A stretch of DNA of 39,817 bases from Bacillota bacterium (GTDB lineage: Bacteria > Bacillota > Clostridia > Lachnospirales > Lachnospiraceae), in the NCBI GenBank assembly GCA_023460575.1, contig JAEWPQ010000277.1, positions 1-39,817 on the forward strand, read 5' to 3'. Positions 8,287 to 16,732 of this stretch are shown piece after piece. Both the position numbers and the translations under genes were made by a program. Every line of letters starts with the position of its first letter. Position 1 is the first letter of the stretch. A model generated the notes under the pieces. It was not told where the DNA came from, made no database searches, and saw only the letters and a program-made list of their open reading frames with translations.

Positions 8287-9234
8287 GTGAAACGATATAT
8301 TGTAAAGAGAATCTGCATTTCAGCGGCAACTTTGCTGGCGATCCTGCTTATTTTATTCCTGATGCTGGAGCTGATGCCGGGTTCCCCGTTCAATGATGAA
8401 AAACTAACCCAGTCTCAGGTGGCGCTGCTTAATGCCAAATACGGTCTGGATAAACCGGTATTCATACGGTTCCTTAACTATGTAAAAAATATGCTTTCCG
8501 GTGACTTTGGAGTATCCTATACCATTTCCAAGAATACATCAATTACCACACTTTTATCAACCAGACTTCCCATTTCAATCAGAATCGGAGGGCAGGCAGT
8601 TCTATTTGGAACTGTGGTGGGATTGGTATTGGGACTCATAGCTGCTTTGAAGCATAATACTATTTTTGATACCATGACAACGGTTATTTCCGTTCTTGGC
8701 GTCAGCCTTCCTTCTTATGTGTTTGCACTGGGGCTGTCTTATACGCTTGGTTATCATTTTAAATGGTTTCCGCTATTGTATCAGCAGCAGGAAGCAGTAA
8801 AATCTTCTGTTCTTCCCACCATTTCCTTAGCTATGTTTACTGTGGCAACAGTCGCCAGGTTTACAAGAACGGAAATGCTGGAGGTCCTGGGATCCGATTA
8901 TATGCTTCTTGCAGAGAGCAAAGGACTTCCCGGCTGGCGGCTCATACTGATTCATGGGTTAAGAAATGCACTTATTCCCATTGTCACAGTTCTGGCACCG
9001 CTTGTTGTCAGCCTGATGACCGGCTCCCTGGTGGTGGAGAAGATATTCTCCATTCCGGGAATCGGAAGCCTTCTGGTTACGGCCATCCAATCCAATGATT
9101 ATAATGTGATCGTAACCCTGGCATTTATATATAGTGCCATGTATATCGGAATCATGCTTGCTGTGGATATTTTATATGGTCTCATTGATCCGCGGATCAG
9201 GCTGGCAAAGGAGGATGACTATGAGCAGTCATAA
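8287..9234 (+). CDS. oppB: Oligopeptide ABC transporter permease OppB
   Basis: First integral membrane subunit of the peptide importer. The 315-residue length and the DppB/OppB layout fit: an N-terminal transmembrane helix (about 9-30), an extracytoplasmic loop, then five further helices. The cytoplasmic EAA-type loop (about 205-225, containing EMLEVLGSDYMLLAESKGLP) docks on the ATPases. It uses a GTG start chosen by GGGAGGG (8272-8278) eight bases upstream. Its last 14 bases overlap the start of oppC, indicating translational coupling. Confidence 0.93.
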   Translation: MKRYIVKRICISAATLLAILLILFLMLELMPGSPFNDEKLTQSQVALLNAKYGLDKPVFIRFLNYVKNMLSGDFGVSYTISKNTSITTLLSTRLPISIRIGGQAVLFGTVVGLVLGLIAALKHNTIFDTMTTVISVLGVSLPSYVFALGLSYTLGYHFKWFPLLYQQQEAVKSSVLPTISLAMFTVATVARFTRTEMLEVLGSDYMLLAESKGLPGWRLILIHGLRNALIPIVTVLAPLVVSLMTGSLVVEKIFSIPGIGSLLVTAIQSNDYNVIVTLAFIYSAMYIGIMLAVDILYGLIDPRIRLAKEDDYEQS

Positions 9235-10282
9235 CAAGGAAACAGTATCTCTTGAATTTAAGCCGGATGACTTTTTACTGGCAGAAAATCACAGCATAGG
9301 AATTGACCGGGTTTATCCGGCACAGTCTTACTGGAAAGATGTCATTTCGTCCTTTTTGAAGAATAAGGGAGCGGCAGCCGGATTCATTGCTATTGTTTTT
9401 GTCATTTTTATGGCCATAGCCGGTCCTTATATGAATGGATATACATACAATGAACAGATTATAGCAAACCAGAATCTTGCTCCAAGAGTTCCGGTTCTGG
9501 AACAGTGGGGAATTATGGATGGTTCGGAAACCATGAACACCTCCACTGGTAAAGTTACCGTGAATCGGTACGCAGATCCTAAAAAACACACCGGGCTTGA
9601 GAATACTTATTACTGGTTTGGTACGGATGTACTGGGGAGAGATCTATTTACCAGAACATTTATGGGTACCAGAATTTCTCTCTATATCGCATTGGTTGCC
9701 GTTCTTGTTGATATGTGCTTTGGCATGAGTTATGGTCTGGTGAGCGGATATTTCGGGGGTGCAGTGGATAATGCCATGCAGCGGTTTGCAGAAATTTTAA
9801 ATGGAATTCCCACCCTTGTCATTGTTACACTTCTCATGCTGGTGCTCAAACCGGGGCTTGCAACCATCACACTGGCACTTGCCATTACAGGCTGGATTGG
9901 AATGAACCGGGTAGCAAGGGCCCAGGTGCTGAAGCTGAAGGAACAGGAGTTTATACTTGCTTCCAGAACATTGGGAGCGGGGGATTTCTACTTGATTTTC
10001 AAAGAAATACTCCCCAACATTTTTGGCCAGCTGATCATTATGTCCATGTTCTCCATTCCAAATGCAATATTCACGGAGGCATTCCTGGCATTTATCGGAC
10101 TGGGTGTTCCGGCGCCGTTAGCTTCTCTTGGTTCCCTGATCAGCGATGCATTTAAGTCCTTTACTACCCATCCATATATGATCATATCGCCGGTGGTGGT
10201 TCTGGCAGTTATTATGCTCAGCTTTAACATGCTGGCAGATGGATTGAGAGATGCGTTTGATCCGAAAATGAAAGAGATGTAG
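9221..10282 (+). CDS. oppC: Oligopeptide ABC transporter permease OppC
   Basis: Second membrane subunit of the importer. The frame is open from 9134, but the start is placed at the ATG at 9221 because AAAGGAGG (9207-9214) lies just before it. This gives 353 residues beginning MSSHNKE. The order is an N-terminal cytoplasmic stretch, a helix at about 53-70 and a long extracytoplasmic segment. That segment ends in the family motif WFGTDVLGRDLFTR, and a multi-helix permease domain with the RAQVLKLKEQEFILASRTLGA docking loop follows. The extracytoplasmic insert between the first helix and the motif is normal for OppC. The gene overlaps oppB by 14 bp and is followed 10 bp later by oppD. Confidence 0.92.
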   Translation: MSSHNKETVSLEFKPDDFLLAENHSIGIDRVYPAQSYWKDVISSFLKNKGAAAGFIAIVFVIFMAIAGPYMNGYTYNEQIIANQNLAPRVPVLEQWGIMDGSETMNTSTGKVTVNRYADPKKHTGLENTYYWFGTDVLGRDLFTRTFMGTRISLYIALVAVLVDMCFGMSYGLVSGYFGGAVDNAMQRFAEILNGIPTLVIVTLLMLVLKPGLATITLALAITGWIGMNRVARAQVLKLKEQEFILASRTLGAGDFYLIFKEILPNIFGQLIIMSMFSIPNAIFTEAFLAFIGLGVPAPLASLGSLISDAFKSFTTHPYMIISPVVVLAVIMLSFNMLADGLRDAFDPKMKEM

Positions 10283-10292
10283 GAGGCAGATT

Positions 10293-11372
10293 ATGAACAA
10301 AGATAAGGTTTTGTCAATCAGAGATTTATCCATCTCTTTTCAGACCTCTGCCGGTGAAGTAAATGCCATCAGGGGAGTCAATCTGGATTTATATCAGGGG
10401 GAGACGCTTGCTATAGTTGGGGAATCAGGCTCTGGTAAATCAGTGACTGTGAAGGCGATTATGGGAATATTGAGTGGAAACGGAAAAATAAAAAGTGGGA
10501 CAATTGACTTTACTTCCCGTAAGAAGGGGGAGGAGATGAGAGAGAATCTGCTGTCATTTAACAAGAAGGAAATGCGTCGCCGCATAAACGGGAGGCGGAT
10601 TGCCATGGTTTTTCAGGATCCCATGACTTCCTTAAATCCTACCATGCCCATTGGCAGTCAGATTATGGAGGGAATGCGTTATCATTACAAGACCAGTAAA
10701 AAGGAAGCATATGAAAAGGCCGTGAGGCTTCTTGATCTGGTAGGGATTACAGAGCCGGAAAAGCGAATGAAAAGCTATCCACATCAGCTTTCCGGAGGAA
10801 TGAGGCAGAGAGTCGTAATTGCAATTGCCCTGTCCTGTGATCCTGAGGTTTTGATCTGCGATGAACCGACTACAGCTTTGGATGTGACCATTCAGGCTAA
10901 GATCCTTGAGTTAATTAAAGAGATTCAGAAAAAGACGGGAATCTCTGTCATCTATATTACCCATGATTTGGGAGTTGTCGCAAAAGTGGCTGATTATGTG
11001 GCAGTCATGTATGCGGGAAAAGTGGTGGAAAAAGGACTTTCAGAAGAGATTTTTTATGGCCCTAAACACCCATACACCTGGGGATTATTATCTGCCATGC
11101 CGGATTTAAATACAGATGATGAGGTGCTGTACACGATTCCCGGAAGTCCCTTTAATTTGTTAAATAAAACAGAGGGCGATGCATTTGCAGAAAGAAACCG
11201 GTTTGCATTAAATATAGATTATCGGCTTGAACCACCAATGTTTCAGGTTACGGAGACTCATTATGCAGCAACCTGGCTTCTTCATGAAAATGCGCCTGCC
11301 GTGTCAATGCCGGAGGCATTACAGGAACGGATTAAGAGAATGAGGGAGGAGGTGGAACTAAGTGGAGAATAA
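10293..11372 (+). CDS. oppD: Oligopeptide ABC transporter ATP-binding protein OppD
   Basis: One of the two cytoplasmic ATPases driving peptide import. Walker A is GESGSGKS (43-50). A Q-loop FQDPMTSLNP, the signature LSGGMRQR, a Walker B ending in LICDEPTTALD and the switch histidine in ITHDLG follow in order. The C-terminal oligopeptide-transporter extension (PHPYTWGLLSAMPDL region) is present. However, the stretch after NKTEGDAFAERNRFALN lacks the usual cluster of cysteines that binds an iron-sulfur centre in many OppD/DppD proteins. GGAGG precedes the ATG. Overlaps oppF by 11 bp. Confidence 0.93.
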   Translation: MNKDKVLSIRDLSISFQTSAGEVNAIRGVNLDLYQGETLAIVGESGSGKSVTVKAIMGILSGNGKIKSGTIDFTSRKKGEEMRENLLSFNKKEMRRRINGRRIAMVFQDPMTSLNPTMPIGSQIMEGMRYHYKTSKKEAYEKAVRLLDLVGITEPEKRMKSYPHQLSGGMRQRVVIAIALSCDPEVLICDEPTTALDVTIQAKILELIKEIQKKTGISVIYITHDLGVVAKVADYVAVMYAGKVVEKGLSEEIFYGPKHPYTWGLLSAMPDLNTDDEVLYTIPGSPFNLLNKTEGDAFAERNRFALNIDYRLEPPMFQVTETHYAATWLLHENAPAVSMPEALQERIKRMREEVELSGE

Positions 11373-12306
11373 AAAACCATTATTGGAGGTCCGGGATTTA
11401 AAGCAGCATTTTAAGCTTGGAAGGAAGTTTTCCATTAAAGCAGTAGATGGGGTATCTTTCCGGATCTATCCTGGAGAAACCTACGGTCTGGTGGGAGAGT
11501 CGGGAAGCGGAAAATCGACCATAGGAAGATCTGTGATTCGTCTGTATGAGCCAACTTCCGGAGAGGTATGGTTTCAGGGGGCTAAAATATCTGGAAAACT
11601 TTCCGTAGAAGAGACAAAGCATCTAAGGACTAATATGCAGATGATCTTTCAGGACCCCATGGCATGTTTAAATCCAAGAAAGAAAATTCTGGATATCGTT
11701 GCCCAGGGAATTGATATTCACCACATGTATTCCACCCCGGAGGAAAGGGAGGAAAAGGTATACCGGATTCTTGATATGGTGGGCCTTTCCAGGGAGCATG
11801 CCAACCGTTATCCCCATCAGTTTTCAGGAGGTCAGAGACAAAGGATCGGGATTGCAAGAGCTCTTATTATGGAACCGGAACTGATTATAGCTGATGAGGC
11901 TATCAGTGCACTGGATGTTTCCATTCAGGCGCAGGTAGTGAACTTAATGAAAGAACTTCAGAAGCAGACTAAGACAGCAATTTTATTTATCGCCCACGAT
12001 TTATCAATGGTGAAATACATTTCAGACAGAATCGGAGTTCTCCATCTGGGGCATATGGTGGAAACGGGTACAACAGAAGAGATATTTTCCAGACCGGTTC
12101 ACCCTTATACCAGATCCCTGTTGTCTGCCATTCCAAAGCCGGATCCTGTATCAGAACGAAGCCGGATGTCGTTTACCTATGATATGAAAGGAATGGAAAT
12201 TGATTATCTGGCAGGTTCGGAACATCATATAGACGGGCAGCATTTTGTTCTTGGTACGGATGCAGAGGTGGAGAGGTGGAAAGCAGGAGATTTTTTACAG
12301 AAATAA
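11362..12306 (+). CDS. oppF: Oligopeptide ABC transporter ATP-binding protein OppF
   Basis: Second ATPase of the importer, paired with OppD. Walker A GESGSGKS lies at 45-52, followed by FQDPMACLNP, the signature FSGGQRQR, Walker B LIIADEAISALD and the switch region IAHDLS. The GTG start at 11362 lies inside the last codons of oppD, behind a GGGAGGAGG stretch, so translation is coupled. The C-terminal tail after PHPYTRSLLSAIPKPDP is longer than in minimal ABC proteins but usual for OppF. It is the last gene of the operon; a strong terminator follows three bases after the stop. Confidence 0.93.
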   Translation: MENKKPLLEVRDLKQHFKLGRKFSIKAVDGVSFRIYPGETYGLVGESGSGKSTIGRSVIRLYEPTSGEVWFQGAKISGKLSVEETKHLRTNMQMIFQDPMACLNPRKKILDIVAQGIDIHHMYSTPEEREEKVYRILDMVGLSREHANRYPHQFSGGQRQRIGIARALIMEPELIIADEAISALDVSIQAQVVNLMKELQKQTKTAILFIAHDLSMVKYISDRIGVLHLGHMVETGTTEEIFSRPVHPYTRSLLSAIPKPDPVSERSRMSFTYDMKGMEIDYLAGSEHHIDGQHFVLGTDAEVERWKAGDFLQK

Positions 12307-12308
12307 GG

Positions 12309-12357
12309 AAAGAGGGTATGGCTCATAATCTGACTGAGCATACCCTCTTTATGTTTT
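12309..12357. terminator. Strong, probably bidirectional terminator between oppF and the MCP gene
   Basis: A 16-17-bp stem (12309-12325 with 12335-12350, one bulged base) followed by ATGTTTTT on the plus strand. On the minus strand the stem is followed by CTTATTTC-like sequence. The gene on the right converges on it, so it probably serves both transcripts. Confidence 0.88.
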
Positions 12358-12368
12358 TAATAAGTTAA

Positions 12369-14048
12369 TTAATCTTTTAATTGAAACTGTTTCATTAGTG
12401 ACTTAAGCATCTGAGCCTGACCTGCCATCTCCTCGCTTGCAGCCGCACTTTCTTCCGAAGTGGCGGAATTGGTCTGAACCACGCTTGCGATCTGGTCAAT
12501 ACCCTGTGTAACCTGTGTAACTGCAGTGGCCTGCTGTTCCGTGGCAGTGGAAATCTGGTAAACAAGTTTAGCCACGTTCTGGGATGACACGACGATACGA
12601 TCCATGGATTCCTTTGTTTCTTTGGCAATGTGATTACCGGATTCAATGGAATCCAGCGCCCGTTCAATCAGTGCAGCAGTATTTTTGGAGGCTTCCTGAC
12701 TCTTGTTTGCAAGATTACGTACTTCATCTGCAACCACAGCAAAGCCTTTGCCTGCATCACCGGCTCTTGCGGCCTCTACGGCTGCGTTTAATGCCAGAAT
12801 GTTGGTCTGGAAAGCAATGTCTTCGATCGTCTTTATAACCTTGCTGATTTCTGAAGAAGCTTCGCTGATGGTATCCATTGCGGAATTCAAATGCTCCATC
12901 CGTGTTTTTCCGAATTCTACCTCTGAAGAGGTAGTTTCCACCTGAGTATTTGTCTCTTTTGCATTCTCCGCGTTCTGATTGATGTTGCTTGAGATATCGT
13001 TGATGGTTGCCGCCAGTTCCTGAATGGAGGAAGCCTGTTCCGTAGCTCCCTGACTGAGCGCCTGGGCACTGCTTGCAACCTGTTCGGCACCGCTTGCTAC
13101 CTGATCGGAAGCCTGGGTGATTTTACTCATGACATTGTTAAGGGAATCAGTAAGATCCTGAATGGAAATCTGAACCTCACGGAATTCTCCTTTAAATTCT
13201 TCCGTATCGTGAGGAATATTAAAGTCTCCGCCAGCCATGCGCTGTGTCGTTACGGAAATATAGTTTATGTAGTAGGAGATGCGTTCCATCATGATTCTCA
13301 TGCTTTCGGCAAGATGTCCCAGCTCATCGTTAGAGGTATATTCCAGATGACAGTCTAAGTTACCCTGTGCCATCTTATCGGCCACGTCTTTTAATTCATC
13401 AATCGGTTTGATTATTCCGCGGGTGATATAGATCGCAATTAATACGGAAGTTACAATGGAACCCAGTATAATAATTACCATGATAACGATAAAAACATTG
13501 GTCTGTAATTCCAGCCGGTTTGATTTTGCAATACCGTCGTTGGATTTATTCGCCAGCATGGTATTGATGGTGTTGGCGATATCGGCAGCGAGAGGAGCGG
13601 CCTGACTGCGGAAGTAGGCCATGGCTTCCTGTGAGGATTTACCCGCAAGTTCAATGGTATTGCTGCGAATATCCTCATATCTCTTCATTTTCTCTGCCAA
13701 CTGGCTGTAGAGCTCTTTCTCAGATGTAGTCTTCATACGGCTCTCCACCTGCTTCATCAATCGGTTGATTGTATCAACCTGTGTGCTTAAGGTCTGATTC
13801 TGTTTTTCAGTTTCAGATGTATTCTCTGAAAAGATTATGTATAAAACTGTAGCGCGATGCGCCTGAAATGCCTGTCCAAGACTTCCGATATCTCCCTGTG
13901 CAAACCCATAATCCTGAAGTTCAATACTATACTCCTCGTTAACGGTATTGATAAGCAGGATTCCTATGGTTCCTGCAAGACCTGAAAATAATACCACAAT
14001 AAGAAATGTAAGCAATAACCGTTTACCAACTTTTAATTTTTTCAGCAT
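12369..14048 (-). CDS. Methyl-accepting chemotaxis protein
   Basis: Transmembrane chemoreceptor that signals through CheA/CheW to the flagellar motor. Residue order in the 559-residue protein: first membrane helix at about 10-32; an extracytoplasmic helical domain (about 33-185) like the four-helix-bundle ligand domain; a second membrane helix at about 187-210; a HAMP domain (about 211-263); and a long cytoplasmic coiled coil. The coiled coil contains the invariant hairpin tip, where EDIAFQTNILALNAAVEAAR is followed by GKGFAVVADEVR. The ligand is unknown. No chemotaxis or flagellar genes lie nearby. It has its own promoter at 14195-14223 and converges with the opp operon on a shared terminator. 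Confidence 0.95.
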   Translation of the reverse strand: MLKKLKVGKRLLLTFLIVVLFSGLAGTIGILLINTVNEEYSIELQDYGFAQGDIGSLGQAFQAHRATVLYIIFSENTSETEKQNQTLSTQVDTINRLMKQVESRMKTTSEKELYSQLAEKMKRYEDIRSNTIELAGKSSQEAMAYFRSQAAPLAADIANTINTMLANKSNDGIAKSNRLELQTNVFIVIMVIIILGSIVTSVLIAIYITRGIIKPIDELKDVADKMAQGNLDCHLEYTSNDELGHLAESMRIMMERISYYINYISVTTQRMAGGDFNIPHDTEEFKGEFREVQISIQDLTDSLNNVMSKITQASDQVASGAEQVASSAQALSQGATEQASSIQELAATINDISSNINQNAENAKETNTQVETTSSEVEFGKTRMEHLNSAMDTISEASSEISKVIKTIEDIAFQTNILALNAAVEAARAGDAGKGFAVVADEVRNLANKSQEASKNTAALIERALDSIESGNHIAKETKESMDRIVVSSQNVAKLVYQISTATEQQATAVTQVTQGIDQIASVVQTNSATSEESAAASEEMAGQAQMLKSLMKQFQLKD

Positions 14049-14194
14049 GACTGTTCCCTTCTTAGCCTTCGTTTTTTGTTATACCTCTATTCCATAAAAA
14101 CCCTTAAACCCACTGTAAAATAATCCCCAATTATAACAACATTATATAACAATGGTAAGAATTAGTAATATCCAAAATATGGTATTATTGCAAT

Positions 14195-14223
14195 ATTATA
14201 ATTGCTTTACTGACAATAGTCAA
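14195..14223 (-). promoter_or_regulatory. Promoter of the MCP gene
   Basis: On the minus strand TTGACT (14223-14218), a 17-bp spacer and a perfect TATAAT (14200-14195) give a start near 14188 and a leader of about 140 bases before the ATG at 14048. Confidence 0.7.
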
Positions 14224-14646
14224 GAACAGAAAACGACAATTATTTAACTAGGCCCTCCCCGCAAAATGCAGGTTTTAACTATTTTATTGCATTGTTCCCA
14301 GCCATTGATTCTTGTGCAGGTGATAAATCTGTTTTGCATGAATATGATGAAAAGAAATGATAAAAAAACAGATTCCCTTTTTATCGCATCATTTTGATGA
14401 CTAAATATTAAATTTGGCGAATCGCATTTACATTGCCTTGTCACTAGGGCACAGTAAATATGATTTTTGGAATTCGCCTGATTACTACTGAAGCAGTTAC
14501 TGTTTTCATTACATATGGATTGCTTTACCAGAAATGCGTATGAACCGATATCATATATAATGACCTGAGAAACTTGATGAACATAGATGTTTTTATTACT
14601 ACTCATAATAAACCGGCATATATTCTGTACAAGACGGTCAGTGCCT
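14224..14646. other. Non-coding stretch with no recognisable gene
   Basis: About 420 bp between the MCP promoter and the end of the tail module. The only long open frame (14244-14606, minus) has no ribosome site and no protein-like composition. No tRNA, attachment repeat or integrase fragment was recognised. This is the probable left edge of the phage-derived element. Confidence 0.5.
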
Positions 14647-14699
14647 AAAGGGAGTGACTATGGCAAAAATTTTTTATCACTCCCTTTGGTGATTTTTTT
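14647..14699 (+). terminator. Plus-facing terminator at the left end of the tail module
   Basis: AAAGGGAGTGA (14647-14657) pairs perfectly with TCACTCCCTTT (14677-14687), followed by a run of seven T at 14693-14699. The T tract serves rightward transcription only. No rightward gene lies upstream, so its client is unclear; on the minus strand the same stem could still stop the tail operon weakly. Confidence 0.65.
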
Positions 14700-14738
14700 G
14701 TAGCAATTTTAACAGTAGTTTTATAAAATTCATTACTG

Positions 14739-15143
14739 TTATTCAGTGATCTGCCGTGCATTAATACCTGATATCATGTTTAGATGCTCTAACTGTTTGT
14801 TAAGAGCTTTAAACTGTTTTTGGGATGCATCATATTGATTTTGTATTAACATAAGAGTTTGCACATTAACAAAAGGATGACAAGAAAATCCATTTGTGAT
14901 TTTATTTCCATTGTTATCAACCTTATAAAGAAATTCTCCTGTCATTTCGTCTCTTTTATTACTGCCGTCTTCATTAAAAAGCATCTCGTAAAGCGGTTCA
15001 TATTTATAACCATAGATACAGGAATCACATAAATTTGTAAAAATTTCTTCTTTTGTCTTGTCAACATCAAAAACTTCTTTATATCCGTCTACTTCGGTGT
15101 CTAATCCGATAATTTCATATCGGTCATTTACATATATTTTCAT
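14739..15143 (-). CDS. Hypothetical tail-module protein (last gene of the tail operon)
   Basis: 134-residue protein, last in the operon and directly behind the fibre-like gene (11-bp gap). The frame is open from an earlier ATG at 15167. The start used here is the ATG at 15143, because AAAGGAGGTC lies seven bases upstream and gives MKIYVNDRYEIIGL. Small proteins with this kind of N-terminus often follow tail-fibre genes in Firmicute phages and are thought to help fibre assembly or attachment. That role is inferred from position only. A short helical C-terminal part (about 95-130) may form a coiled coil. An AT-rich 8-bp inverted repeat (14710-14717 with 14734-14741) overlaps the stop codon. Confidence 0.75.
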   Translation of the reverse strand: MKIYVNDRYEIIGLDTEVDGYKEVFDVDKTKEEIFTNLCDSCIYGYKYEPLYEMLFNEDGSNKRDEMTGEFLYKVDNNGNKITNGFSCHPFVNVQTLMLIQNQYDASQKQFKALNKQLEHLNMISGINARQITE

Positions 15144-15154
15144 TTTGACCTCCT

Positions 15155-16099
15155 TTAACTTAACCAAATACGATAAATAGCACCTATCATTTGAGAAAAC
15201 GATAAGTATATATTGCCAGCCACTTGGCTTGTTGAAATATCAAATCCATAAACATAATTTCCAGCAGGATAATTAGTAACATTTAAATAACCAAGCAAAG
15301 CATCACCAACTCCAGCGGACATCACTCGCCATAATCTGATTTCTTTTATGATACCACTTCCGTTATTTGCATATCCTTCTATATTCAGGTATCTGTAACC
15401 TGTCAAATTAATGTTATCAGCTTTAATTTGACAGGTATTGTATTGTGGTGTAATTTGTCCAGCGTCAAAAGTCGCTGTAGGCAAACCTTTAGAATTGCTT
15501 AGAGCATACCAAGATTTTATATTATTTCCTCTTAGATATAAGTCAGTAGAGGTTGGAACGTAGCCTTCAAAAGTTCCAACAATACCCCCTATATTAACAC
15601 CTTTCTTTATATTTCCAGCCACGAAATTGGCTAAATTATATCGAATCCAATTTACACCGTTTAGGTAATGTCCATTACGAACACCTAGAAAAATTTCTCC
15701 ACCTCCCCAAGTTGACCAATTTGTTGCCCACGATCTATCCGCGGCTTCATCTGCTCCTTGAATCGGTATAGAACCTAGTACTTTATTTCCATTTACCCAT
15801 GCATTATATCCTGTTAAAATAGCCCCAGGACCTGCATTTCCCGGGGTCTGGCTCGCCAGACTATTTGCCCCCACCGAGAAATTCTGTGCATGAAACCCTT
15901 TTTTAACCAGAAATGAATTACCAGCATTTAGACTCTGGTTACCGTTAGCGCCGTTATTTGCCATTGTACCAGTACCAATCTCATCGTTGGTATCGGCACC
16001 CACATATGTCTTGCCACTTAATACAGTATCCTTTGTAGCGGAGACTTCATCGGAACCAATTCCGCCGCCGCCGATATTTGTTACGCCGCATTTAGCCAT
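15155..16099 (-). CDS. Tail fibre / receptor-binding-like protein
   Basis: 314-residue protein with a glycine- and asparagine-rich, beta-structured make-up and no signal peptide. The N-terminal stretch after GGGGIGSDEV resembles a repeat seen in many Firmicute phage tail fibres. In that repeat, a T-K-x-x-V-L-x-G-K-T-Y pattern is followed by a variable Gly-Thr-Met segment (here ATKDTVLSGKTYVGADT, then GTGTM). The middle (about 110-180) has aromatic-glycine motifs (WSTWGGGEIFLGVRNG). The C-terminal ~130 residues look like a jelly-roll or lectin-like domain. Together these suggest an external fibre that contacts the target cell. The start overlaps the upstream gene by 8 bp. Target and host range cannot be read from sequence. 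Confidence 0.75.
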   Translation of the reverse strand: MAKCGVTNIGGGGIGSDEVSATKDTVLSGKTYVGADTNDEIGTGTMANNGANGNQSLNAGNSFLVKKGFHAQNFSVGANSLASQTPGNAGPGAILTGYNAWVNGNKVLGSIPIQGADEAADRSWATNWSTWGGGEIFLGVRNGHYLNGVNWIRYNLANFVAGNIKKGVNIGGIVGTFEGYVPTSTDLYLRGNNIKSWYALSNSKGLPTATFDAGQITPQYNTCQIKADNINLTGYRYLNIEGYANNGSGIIKEIRLWRVMSAGVGDALLGYLNVTNYPAGNYVYGFDISTSQVAGNIYLSFSQMIGAIYRIWLS

Positions 16100-16718
16100 T
16101 TCTCCTCACCACCTCTATTGCTCTGATATTTAATGTACTTTTTGGCAGTTTACTAGCCTGCAGAACAAGATTTCCTGCACCTGTATCATCCTTTACGACA
16201 ATAAAAGCCTTTGCCGCAGCAACCATACTGTCGGAACTGAAGTAAACACTCACCTTATCATTTTCATTAATTTTATCCGAATTAAAAGTATAAGTTAGAT
16301 CACTGCTCCATGCCGTGACTGGGATGGATAGATTGGAGGCAATGGAAACACCGGTCAGAAAATCTATTTTTTCAGCCGAATAGGAATTCAGCTTTTTTTG
16401 ATCTTCTGCGGGACTATCATTTATGCCAACAGTTTTCTGGGCAACGTCCTGTATCATTGCATTTACATCTTCTTTAAAAAACTTTTGAGTTGCTTTCACT
16501 CCATCTAATAAGGTATTAAATTTGTCTGCATTAAATAAAGACTTTGTCAGATTAGGATACTTTTCCTTTATAGCAGCCATTGCATCCACATCATTATTGA
16601 TCCACGCTTCATTGTACTGCTCGATAACAGGACGCAATGTTGCAGATACATCCTGCATGCCAGGTAAATTGCAGATTTCCTCCGGGAAACTGCTGTTAGG
16701 ATATTCTGGATAGCTCAT
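16092..16718 (-). CDS. Tail-module structural protein, probably baseplate or fibre base
   Basis: 208-residue protein beginning MSYPEYPNSSFPEEICNLP. An in-frame ATG at 16736 would add six residues. The start at 16718 is preferred because GAAAGGGG lies about eight bases upstream and the earlier ATG has no ribosome site. The N-terminal two thirds are predicted helical (PEEICNLPGMQDVSAT onwards). The C-terminal ~75 residues, from about VTAWSSDLTYTF to the IRAIEVVRRNG end, look like a beta-sandwich. Its place between the hub-like protein and the fibre suggests a connector of the fibre to the tail tip. I do not recognise the family with certainty. Confidence 0.7.
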   Translation of the reverse strand: MSYPEYPNSSFPEEICNLPGMQDVSATLRPVIEQYNEAWINNDVDAMAAIKEKYPNLTKSLFNADKFNTLLDGVKATQKFFKEDVNAMIQDVAQKTVGINDSPAEDQKKLNSYSAEKIDFLTGVSIASNLSIPVTAWSSDLTYTFNSDKINENDKVSVYFSSDSMVAAAKAFIVVKDDTGAGNLVLQASKLPKSTLNIRAIEVVRRNG

Positions 16719-16732
16719 TTTAAAAACCCCTT

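Noticed and set aside
14244..14606. 120-codon open frame on the minus strand between the MCP gene and the tail module
   Set aside because: No ribosome site before the ATG, unusual Cys/Asn-rich composition, no protein-like pattern; likely chance.
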